64,000 bases of DNA from Hofstenia miamia (Eukaryota > Xenacoelomorpha > Acoela), in contig SCFE01000118.1 in assembly GCA_004352715.1 (NCBI GenBank), positions 402,989 to 466,988 of the forward strand, in the 5' to 3' direction. The notes below the pieces were generated by a model. The model searched no databases and had not been told where the DNA came from. It saw nothing but the letters and a program-made list of their open reading frames with translations. Both the position numbers and the translations under genes were made by a program. This document shows, in pieces, positions 54,048-64,000 of this stretch. Position 1 is the stretch's first letter; each line of letters starts with the position of its first letter.

Positions 54048-54254
54048 ATGAAATCAACAGTTTTTATCCTTCTCGTATGCATTTATAGTACTTCATTCTA
54101 TTCAGCAACGGGACAAGGATATGATTATGATAATTGCCTGCCCCATGGAGAAGCATGCGGATTTGGGGTGTCAGAGTATTGTTGTCCAGATGCACCATGT
54201 CAATGCGGTATGGGTTGCTATTGTTGGGACCGAAATCATCCATCTTTAAACTAA
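54048..54254 (+). CDS. Secreted eight-cysteine knottin-like peptide (toxin-like or defence-like)
   Basis: A 68-residue precursor. An in-frame ATG at 54003 would add 15 residues, but starting at 54048 puts MKSTVFILLVCIYS at the N-terminus, a standard signal peptide with likely cleavage near residue 23. The mature part of about 45 residues has eight cysteines spaced C-x6-C-x7-CC-x4-C-x-C-x3-C-x-C and is slightly acidic. The C-C-CC-C-C framework with an extra C-x-C pair is the inhibitor cystine knot layout found in spider-toxin-type and other venom or defence peptides. Signal and mature parts share one exon. A poly(A) signal follows within 10 bp. Function and target are unknown; it could equally be an antimicrobial or signalling peptide. 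Confidence 0.7.
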   Translation: MKSTVFILLVCIYSTSFYSATGQGYDYDNCLPHGEACGFGVSEYCCPDAPCQCGMGCYCWDRNHPSLN

Positions 54255-54259
54255 GAAAC

Positions 54260-54265
54260 AATAAA
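54260..54265 (+). terminator. Poly(A) signal of the cysteine-rich peptide gene
   Basis: AATAAA five bases after the stop codon. The 3' UTR would be very short, which fits a small single-transcript gene. Confidence 0.5.
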
Positions 54266-54269
54266 AATA

Positions 54270-56107
54270 TATGTTGATTGTTGTAAAATACTTAAGTAAT
54301 TTTGAATAAACCAATATTTATTTAAATCAAGAATGCGATTCAAATAATAAATGCATCATAATCAAATGCATAAAAATGTGCTAATGAAATTCCTTCATAG
54401 AATTACTTCGTATGTGTAAGGTTATTGTCTTGAAGATGCAGATAAAAATTTTTGAAATAATTTATGAATTTCAATTTAATTGCAAATTTTAGACTTAATC
54501 AATATGGGGTCTCTGGAGATGAAGTTTCTGAAACAGAGATGAATGGCTTTTTAATAATTTTCTTAACACAGTATTTTTAATTACATATACTGCAATTTGA
54601 ACATGATATTTAGAGAGCATCTTATAGTTTGCAGTGGAATGTGCTTGAAGTGTTTAAGCTCGCAAATCTAACCCCGTTATTTAAAAGACGCGAAAATCAT
54701 TGCTTAATTTAAATAACCTCCCCATTTTCATAAACTCATTTAAAAACCTCCTTTATCAACAACAATATTTTAAAATATTGTAATAAAATTGTATGACTAC
54801 AAACAAATATAATCTCAAATATAGTCAAAAGCCATCAAAATAAGTCAGTTTCGCTAAATTTAAATTTATTCTATTGTTCATTATCATATTCAAAGAAATA
54901 ATTTACTATATGATCTTTCAAGCTAATGACAGGGACGGCCTTAGCAAGCGCGTGGCAAATAATGCATATAACTAAAATAAATAACTCAGGTTAGCAACGT
55001 CCTGTTATTATAATGTGAGTTAAATAATTGTTGCAAAAGTACATAGAACTGTGCTTGCATATGCTCTGTGTTGGGAAATTATATAGCTTGTAAAATATGT
55101 ATTATAATATAATTTTTGCTCTATAATATAATTATAGATCTTTGTATATAATTGCATCCCAACAGTTTAAGCAATTACTACTAAATCATAAAGCAATTTT
55201 AAACTATCTTCAGTCCACTTAATAGAAATTAATGCTTTGATCAGCAACGTTAAATTTAAAGTATCTTTAAGTCACCTTGAAGCATATAACATTTTGAAAC
55301 CATCTAATAATTTTAGATATCTTTAAGTTACTCGAAAGAGAATCAATGTAGTTAATATAGTTGTGTATATTATATCACATAATCAAATCTCAGATTGCAG
55401 CATAAATTGAAGCCACTGAAAAAAACTTGTTATACATAAAAGGAAAAGGTATAGTAGCGCGGTAGAACAAATAGCTATGTTATTTCTAGAATGTACGAAA
55501 TTTATCAAATAATTTTCTTTGTTTTTTTTGGAATCTAATTGAATTAAAGCATTCTTGTTATTTACCACGCCTTTAAGAAGAATTCTTAGTTGCTTTAGTT
55601 TACTGAAATTTTATTTTAAATTCAAAAAATCTAAATTTCATGCTACATCAATCCAGTTGAATAGATAGAAAAATGGGGGGTTTAATCATAATAATACAAT
55701 AAAAACAAAATTCTCTACAAATTTCATTATATTTTCCATAAAATCTTCAACTTTAGAATCCCAATTTGGAAAGTTATGGGGACATGGCTTTGTTTGCTCC
55801 CACATGCTTCAACTATGCGTTAATCTCAATTAATAGCAGTTACAAATCACTTAGTCATTCTCTGTATATGGTAGATCACAAATATCCTATATTTATAACA
55901 TTAAACACGAAAAGAACCTTAATTGTTGTAAATCATTGTGTACATATTAATCATAGAGCCTAATGTGCAAATGCAACTATCAATATAATTGTTGAATTCA
56001 TATTTGAAAGATTCAATATTAATTTTCTTAAATTTACTAATAACATTTCTGTAATAATGGCTTTGCGTGAGGCCATTGTGCTCGCCCCTTGCACCCACTT
56101 AAAGCCG
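54270..56107. other. AT-rich sequence between the peptide gene and the right repeat
   Basis: No supported ORF; nothing recognised. Confidence 0.4.
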
Positions 56108-56780
56108 TTACAACTCAATAATCATTTTTGGTTGCAACCAATGTTTCGATTAGGTTGATTCTTTTACATAAAGGCTTTGCACAGAGGTTTCATGAAATAT
56201 CAATTTTAAACGAACTGGTTGCGTGGACGTGTTAATCATCGTTGCAGCAATGTTACAGAAATGTTGGTTTAGCAACATCAATTTTAACTGCAAAATACAG
56301 TATGTGAATGCGTTTTAACTGCATGAAACACTTTATCATTAGCCAATTAATTAAATATCAATGAATAAACACCTACAAAGCTATAGGATTATAATAAAAC
56401 ACTAAAGATCTGCAGACAATACTGCTTTGCACAGATGTTTATAACAATGCATTGAGCAAAGCAATTAGACACACACAAAACAATATTTGTAGTCATGAAT
56501 ATCAAATTAACAATACAAAACTGGTTTTGTTGATAGTGCATTACATTACAAGACATGTAAATACTAATTTATTCAATATGATCAATTGGTCCTATGATGC
56601 ACATTTTTAGATGTCTAGAAAGATTTTGTATAGAATTTGTGAGAAAAAAACTTTGATTTCAAGTTCTTCTTATTTTTTTTTTAAATAGTTGTTGTTTTGT
56701 CTATGTATTCTCAAAACCTTTAATTGCTAAATTTAAAAACAAACACATTCAAATTTACAATTACTGTCTTCAATTTACCC
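56108..56780 (+). repeat. Direct repeat, right copy (unknown element)
   Basis: Same orientation as the copy at 52123. Together they bracket the cysteine-rich peptide gene in a segment of about 3.3 kb. Confidence 0.85.
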
Positions 56781-56799
56781 AATAAAAATAAAACGGTGT

Positions 56800-57055
56800 A
56801 TACCCCTCTTATAATGGTATAACACGTTGTAAAACGTCTTAACATACGTCTTCTAAATGATGTATAAAACAGCATTTCTAAAGGTTGCTGAATGCCATCT
56901 AGTGTCCACCAAATGATGTTCTAACACGTTTTCTAAACGTCTTCTAAACTTCTTATAGAACACCATTTCTAAACGTTGCTGAATGCCATCTAGTGTCCAC
57001 TAAATGATGTTCTAAAACGTTTTCTAAGTGATTTCTAAACGTCTTATTAACTTTA
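56800..57055. repeat. Tandem repeat, about 90-bp period
   Basis: GTTGCTGAATGCCATCTAGT recurs 90 bp apart (about 56883 and 56973), and partial units with AACACGTT and AAACGTCTT surround it. Built from AAACGT-like words. Confidence 0.7.
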
Positions 57056-57059
57056 AACA

Positions 57060-60000
57060 GACTGATTTAGATTTAAAAGGATCAACAATTTATCCACATT
57101 TTCTAACAATTTTCTCAAAATCTATTAGGAAATCTGTGAATCGTGAGAGATTGAAACAATTACTGGCGTGAACATGGTTGAAAAATTGAACCTGTTTTCA
57201 TATTTTTATTTGAAAAAAATCTCTCAATACTTAATGTGCAGGTGTCAGAAAATCTAATGCAGTTGCGATCATCAAGTACTTTCACTGTTTCTGTTTATAT
57301 AGATGATGTGACACTTTTCAATTTTGTAGGGCTTTTAAATTTTCGATGCTTTTTATATTTCATAAGTTATAAGAAGCGTGAATTTGATCCATCTAGATTA
57401 GAGGCACATTTCTGTACATAGGAACATTTAAAGGATTAAAATCAGCTGCATAGATTTTTCTTCTTTATAGTTTGTGCAAATATTCTCATGGATCGTAAAT
57501 CGAGCTTTCCTGTACGACATGCAGCTTTCCTTTGTATATCTCCCCCTGCATTAGTTCTATGACATTATCAAGTATCACAAATCCGCTGAAAAGAAATAAG
57601 AGCCCTTGGCAGTTGCGTTATAGCTTCAGGGTGAAATTGAAAGATATCGTAATGAAACACAATTCCTACATTAAGTTGTTGTCCACCAAGTAAACGAGTT
57701 TCAAAATTTCCAATATTTTTTAGACTTCGGTTTCGAGATGTTGCAGGAACAGATAAAATTCAGTGAAATATTTGGTATCTGTGACATTAACGTGTGAAAT
57801 ATGATGGAATATGCGAGCTATCATGGAAATATACGTTAAAGAAAACTGTGCCCAAATATGAGTAAAAATTTGTTTTATGCCTGAGGCATATAAATCCTAG
57901 CCCTCATTATGATTATGATGTTTGAAGCGCACGTCATCAATGATTGACAAAGCTTGTTGATTAATTTGTTCAAAACATAATTAGGATTTTATAGTTGTAA
58001 AATAGAACTCTGCAATGATTTCAACAAAAAAATTTAATTTTTTATTGATGTAAACTTCATTGATGGCTATGATAGTTTAAGTATGTTTCTTTTTATTAGC
58101 ACAGTTGAAGGTTTTCTTGTTGAATCAAGATATTTTAGTGAAATATCATTTAGAAACTGGCTTAGCATACGGGCACGGACAAGCCCACAGGCCTATTTTC
58201 ATGGCTACGGACTGGCCACGGGCTCTACCCTAAATGATAGGAGATCATATTTTTCATCATATTGAAATTCCGTGACATTTTGCATATGTTTCTTATAATC
58301 TGACTCAGAGAAAGATGTTTCATCAACTACGGGCCTGAATAAAATACTCGAAATCATTAGGCTTAGTGGGTTGGAATTTTCGTGAGGAGGCCATTTTCTA
58401 ATATGTTTCATTTTTAAGAAATGCATCTATTCAGTGATGAGTTTCAAAATTTGTAAAACGCAGATAAAAAATTAATGCATGAAACATTTTAAATTGTGTC
58501 TCCCAGGAATTTTAAAAAATTTGTCACACCCCCAATTCAAAAACTCCTCCCAATCCCACGGAGGCATTCCCGCAAGAGAGGAGCATATCTAGAACTGAAA
58601 CTTTACTTTGAAACAAACAAATAGAGAATAACAAAGTTTCAAGTATTGAGAGTGATGTTGATCGACTATAGCATCCCGTATTTAGCCTCATTGCTGTCCA
58701 GAAACTCTTAAAATAAAATCAATGCATTTGTTCTGCAATAATAATTCATTCTGCTTTCTCTAAGACTTTCCTTAAAATTCTGCATTTTTTATTCTTACCA
58801 GCGAAATTTAGGCCTTATCATATGAAAAGATGTATTATACTCAAATAAATATTAGGTGAATACAAAAACATGTCATGTATGTCGTATACAAAATGTGGAT
58901 TAGCAAACTCAAACTTAGATTGGAATTCTATTGTATTCCATTTGGAAAATTCTAAAATTTTCTATTAGATTGGATTGGACAGAAAAATCTGTCCAATGGT
59001 CCAGCCTGGTTAATCTATGCAACTTGTTCCTGTCCAACATGCTACATTTCATTGGCATTTGCTTATCCGCTTATAAATCAAAACCAAGTATGAGGATAAA
59101 GATTGCATACAATTGTCTATTAATTAATTGGCTGTTCAAGAGAAAAAATGGACGGTAACATGGAAAAAGTTCTCTGGAAGAAATTGAAAAACGAAAAGAG
59201 AATATTTCTTTAAAGAATAATACAAGAAGAGGATGATTACACAGAAACTCTGCACATAATGATATATCCAAATCCTAAGGATTATCAATTGAATCTTGAA
59301 AGCAGTTTTCGTTGAGCAATTGTCAAAAATGTAACTATATTTAAACTAGAATCAAGGATAAACTTCTTGAGGCTAGTAAAACTGGTTGGGGACCACCTGA
59401 AATTCTTTCACAAAATGATATTTTTTGTGGTAAGAAATATAAGAAAAATTTAACCAATATTTTCAATTAATCATGAGGCAATTAAAATATCATTACTTTT
59501 TGTGAATCAATAAGGAGTTAAACTCATAAAAAATACTAAGAATTCTAACTTTATGAGTTCAGATTTGATTATAACTCTTAAATATTAACCTTAATTGACC
59601 GAGATGTACTTTTAAGTCCACAACCTCAGAAATTGATTGTCATAGTATTGAGCAAAGTTTTGGCGTCATTCAACGCACTCTTGGCATTTTATTGGTCAAT
59701 TGCATCATGAAGTCTTAGAAAATCTTTATATACACTATAATTCAGTTTAACAACATTACATACTGCTGAAAGTGTAAAAGCTTGTAAACGTGTGCGACTG
59801 TCAAAGCACTGTAAACAACATGAAAAGACTGCTATATTTTGTTTCATGATTTAATAGCCATATGGTACTTGTTCATTTCATATTTTATACTTATTCATCT
59901 TTGCATTTGTAAATTATTGTTAAATAAGGTGGATACTTAAAAGTACACTTCAGTCAGTATGGAAACTTTGTATTACTAGTTGGTTTGATTCTACAATTTT

Positions 60001-61000
60001 GTACCATAGGTCATTTAAGGTTAACTACATATTACTCTATTTGTCATAATTTTATCAATTATTGCTATTCAGTAACATCGATTTTCAAGAAAAAGACATT
60101 AATACTAATGAGTACACATCAACATAATGAATTGCAACATAGCAGTTCTTTTAGATTCCTGGAGGTCCGAAATTTCAATAGAATGTTATCAAAAAACATC
60201 TCCCTGAAAAAAAAGACGTTTTTGAGAAAAAATTTCACATAAGAAAACACCTTTGGAAAAATGACAGCTAGTGATGCAAAGTAATCATGATTTTAATCAT
60301 TAATATACATTTATCATGGAGGCTTAAATTTTACGCAAATCACTAAAATTGCTTAATCGCCTACTTTTACTGCTATAAAAATCGTCTCAATAAAAGAAAT
60401 AATTTTGAAAATTTGCGCTGCTTTTTACACTAGATGTACATTCAATAATGAAATACGACCAAATTGTGTAATAAACCAAATTATTATTAATTAGGCAGCT
60501 TATAGTCTACTGCTAGAGTGACCAAAGTATTCATTAAGTGAAAAATGTATATCTGATGAAATCGAATTGTTTTTGCGGAACGCGTTAATGTAAATTATAT
60601 TAGGTAATCAGCAATGAATGGCTTGGCTTTTATAATTAAATAATAAATCAAAGGATTTCGGTGTTTTTAATATCAATTATTTATTGTACATTTATAGTAT
60701 TTTATATTTAAATTTGGAAATATATTGTATTGAATTAGATCAAAAATGATGAATTTCTTAATTTTGCATATATTACTAGGAAATTATGGTGGGGAATTGA
60801 AAAAATTTCTTTTAAACTATACTTAGATACAATTTATAAAAAGGTTTCTCCGAATGGATTCCCTCTTTTAATTTAAAAAAAAATTATTAAAATAATGCAA
60901 ATGTGTTACACAAATGTTTTCAAAACTATAGAAATATATAAGATAAAACTGCAAAAACAAAAAATTTTCTAAAAATTATCAGAATATAAAATATTAATAT
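57060..61000. other. Intergenic sequence, nothing recognised
   Basis: A short GC-rich patch at 58165-58225 (gggcacggac...gccacgggct) resembles MITE-like ends. ORFs up to 85 codons have no recognisable features. Confidence 0.4.
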
Positions 61001-61001
61001 T

Positions 61002-61237
61002 ATACTTTTCACATCTGTCACATATAACAGGCTTTATATCTAAGTCACTTTACTGATGTGTTTGAAGACTGCTACAATGACAGCAAGAATAATTTCATTT
61101 GTCACATTTAACAGGCTTTAGAACAGAGTGCTTTAACTGATGAGTTTTGAGATTAATACGTTGAGAACATGAAAAATCACATTTCTCACATTTAAAGGCT
61201 TTATACCAGATTGCTTTAATTGATGTGTTTGGAGGTT
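61002..61237 (-). pseudogene. C2H2 zinc-finger fragment
   Basis: The minus strand encodes one good finger (FKCEKCDFSCSQ, then NLKTHQLKHS; C-x2-C-x12-H-x3-H) with linker-like LKPVKC. The preceding finger (NLQTHQLKQSGIKP) is in another frame because one base is missing at CCTTTAAATG, and the next finger has a TGA stop. This is a piece of a decayed zinc-finger array. Confidence 0.65.
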
Positions 61238-61239
61238 AC

Positions 61240-61464
61240 CAATTAGAGATGATTGAGAGTTGGGTTTTTAAAGTTTTTACATTTGAAAAAAACCTTTCAA
61301 AATTTTAATTTCAATTTTCAACACTAAATTCCTATTTGTCATTTTCAGTTCAATAATATTTTCACTAATATTTCAAATTGTGCTAATAGTAAAAGTAAAT
61401 ATATACCTAGTCTTTTAAATTTTGCAAAGAAGTATAATCACAAGAAATGATTAAACATGATGCA

Positions 61465-61498
<34 letters not shown>

Positions 61499-63480
61499 CT
61501 TGAAAATTCTTTTCCATTTCTGAAGGTCAAAATCGATTTGTGATTATTCTATCTCAATGTATGGAAAGTCTTCAATTGCCACTTTTTGGACTTTGAAAAG
61601 CTTATTGGTCCGCAGATGAATCAAGATCAAAATATCAAAGGAAATTGGTTATTCCTTCTAGAAATATAGGATCAGAGAGAACTTGTAGTTCTGGAAACTT
61701 TTTCATATGCGAACACCGACAATCGTTTCTCTTTCAGCTGCAAATGGGAGGTCTTTGTTTTTGTGATTGCCAATAAAAATGCTGTAATTGAAATGATGAT
61801 ATGTCTATTAAATGGAATTCCATTTATCTGATTACTTTGTTTGTTTTACTGAAAATTCAAACAATTTTTTTTAATTCAATGTATAATGATTCTCAACTAG
61901 ATTCAGATTTTTGCTTGAGCTATAAATATTTTTGTTAACAATTGAAAGCCATAGTGGTCAAATTTAACAACTTTGCGCAACTTAAATACATTTGTAATGT
62001 CTCAAGTAATGAGAACTTAAATAATAAACATGTTATTCTGTTCTTCTGAGCCTTTTCTTTCACTTGCTCTTCTTTTCGTTAGCTTGAATGGGTCAATTCT
62101 GACAATTGCATGAATTTAAAAATTGTCAGGCTTAGTAGTGTTAAGTGGCTCGAGCAAGCTCAAGCCTAATATTTAGCTCTCTCGAATTTCGACCAAACAT
62201 TTCTGGCTCGTAGAACCCTATTAAAAAATACATGTAATGTATTGTTAATATTATGCACGCTTATATTATTACAATTTTAAAATAAACGAGAAAACGCAAG
62301 ACTGAATATCTACATTTATTCATAAATCAAAATTTAAAAAATTTGATTGATTATATTTTTAAGTAGATTGTCCCAGAAATTTGTTTAATTCTTCCAGTGA
62401 AATTCAAAGTTGAAATATATTTGGAATCATGTAAGTATTTCTTCCAAAATTAATGATATTATTAATAAATATCATTTATCAATTACCTAATATATAAAAA
62501 TAAAAATGAGATGAAGAATTTTTTGAAACGATAGAAAAAGAATTTGATATAATTAAGGTATTTTTCAAATTTAGAATATCTCTGCATAGAAAGAATGATA
62601 ATGTAAATTTGTAATGTATCTGATGTTGATAAAAAAAGAATTTTTAATGACTGATTGTGATTTTTTCAAAATATCAAAACTGTTTAACGTAATCGTTAGT
62701 TGCAATTAAATTGTTATTTTATAAGCAGTGTTAATTATTTGTCGACAAAGCCGTCTGACAACATTTCGCATGTATTTTCAAATTCCTAAAGAAGAATAAA
62801 ACTCTAGATTAATTGACGTCTAAACAAAGGGAACAATAAAACATAGAAATTGAAATTAATATCATCTGCTTTGTATTATAACGGGATTAAGCTCACATCA
62901 AAAACATGCTTATTAATTGCGTTAGGTAATTCTCCAAAGCTAGCCTGTGTGATATAGTTAATATTAAATCAAAATTATTAAGGGAATAAGTACCCTTTGT
63001 ATTTTCATTGATCTAGTCATTTAAGACTCATAAAGCTCTTAACATATGACGGGTCATTTTTTATTTAGTTCGCTGAATTTATTTTAAGAATAATTATCTT
63101 AGTTTAAGAAATCTAAATTTGGTAATTTTAAAATGGCTTCAATAAAAAAAACATTGTGTTTTGGTATGGGCAATTGAAATAAAGCGATTTAAGAAAGATT
63201 TCAAAATATTTCATTTATTAGCTTAACCTTAAACACTTACTTTGTGCACGGCACGCCTCAATGGACTTGGGGTATCCTTTCACAATCAAGAAACACTTAA
63301 ATTTCTTTGTTGCTTCCATGGGCTCAAAACTTTATAAATACTTGAGCATTAGGCATGGAGAGAATTTAAATATTTTTAAAAAAATTCGAAATTTTCAATA
63401 AAACATTTTTATTCTTTTTATCGACTTCAGCAACAACAATATGATTTAATAGAAATTTTCAACATTGTATTAAATTGACC
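61240..63480. other. Intergenic sequence, nothing recognised
   Basis: (TA)n at 61473-61497. A patch at 62140-62220 (ggctcgagcaagctcaagcc) resembles words at 15465-15500 and 15740-15760 inside the long inverted-repeat transposon. Confidence 0.4.
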
Positions 63481-63555
63481 TATCCATTATTTTCGTTCAC
63501 ATTGGCGATTTTTTATCATCCGATTTTTTATCAGAAAAAGCGGAGTTGGAAGAGC

Positions 63556-64000
63556 GTTCAGACTATCGATTTTTTATCAGATGATAAATTATCATCTTTT
63601 GATTGACAGTAAGAAAAACAACAACATCTGTTTATGGATTGGTTTGAATTGGAATGTAAACAATGTTTGCATATTTTGAAGTTGAAATATTTCAACGACA
63701 ATAATTTACGTTTTGGAAGTCTGTTCCCTACTTGAGAAGTAAACAATTAGTTTCAAGTAGCTATTCGACTAGTTTTAGTACCGTTCAGACTATCGACTTT
63801 TATCAGCTGATAAATTATCAGATGACAGTAATNNNNNNNNNNNNNNNNNNNNNNNNNNNNNNNNNNNNNNNNNNNNNNNNNNNNNNNNNNNNNNNNNNNN
63901 NNNNNNNNNNNNNNNNNNNNNNNNNNNNNNNNNNNNNNNNNNNNNNNNNNNNNNNNNNNNNNNNNNNNNNNCAGCCGATAAAAAAGCAGATAGAGTGTTC
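63556..64000. repeat. Hairpin-rich repeat, partly in a gap
   Basis: GTTCAGACTATCG followed by TTTTATCAG-CTGATAAA-type palindromes occurs at about 63558 and about 63784. An inverted version (GATAAAAAAGCAGATAGAGT) ends the window at 63978-64000. The gap is 63833-63971. This is likely a nested inverted-repeat element that continues to the right. Confidence 0.5.

Noticed and set aside
54064-54261. Minus-strand ORF opposite the cysteine-rich peptide
   Set aside because: Shadow frame; no signal peptide or recognisable pattern.

Overview
The window is a piece of a metazoan, almost certainly invertebrate, nuclear genome. It is very AT-rich, its exons are split by GT-AG introns, some introns are only 42-48 nt while others run to many kilobases, and transposable elements are everywhere. 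I cannot name the species. The assembly is a gapped draft: 1000-N gaps at 11075-12074 and 50916-51915, gaps of 100, 18 and 139 N, and seven single-N joins, several of which sit between overlapping duplicated contig ends.

Positions 1326-37516 (+) hold one large gene, a class IA PI3-kinase regulatory subunit (p85 type). Its start lies left of the window. I placed 17 exons whose phases join without a break into about 813 codons plus stop. The domain order is C1 zinc finger, SAM, second C1, RhoGAP (BH), nSH2, iSH2 coiled coil, cSH2. The two SH2 domains and the coil are normal for p85; the C1-SAM-C1 front end is not the SH3 front end I know from vertebrate p85. The RhoGAP arginine-finger position reads Tyr. 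One RhoGAP exon (7934-8239) recurs with the same predicted protein at 13379-13684 inside a repeated block (about 6554-11074 and 12075-18710) split by a 1000-N gap. This is either unmerged haplotypes or a real tandem duplication.

The introns carry Penelope-like GIY-YIG fragments with a hammerhead-ribozyme-like core, two copies of a mariner that contains an intron-like segment, hAT relics, a 1.45-kb DNA transposon with long inverted repeats, a 1.1-kb hAT-type non-autonomous element with perfect 8-bp target duplications, a piggyBac-like relic, a second Tc1/mariner-family element, and a decayed non-LTR retrotransposon with a 2A-like motif.

From 37517 to 64000 the window is mostly intergenic. It holds head-to-head Penelope-like fragments (38.3-39.7 kb), a decayed Polinton/Maverick segment (39.8-42.1 kb; integrase, small capsid-associated-type proteins, packaging ATPase), a 42-bp minisatellite, a minus-strand LDL-receptor class A exon (47.27-47.39 kb), a LINE reverse-transcriptase relic (49.7-50.8 kb), a small intact gene for a secreted eight-cysteine knottin-like peptide (54048-54254) lying between two direct copies of a roughly 0.7-kb repeat, a C2H2 zinc-finger pseudogene (61.0-61.2 kb) and hairpin-rich repeats at the right edge.
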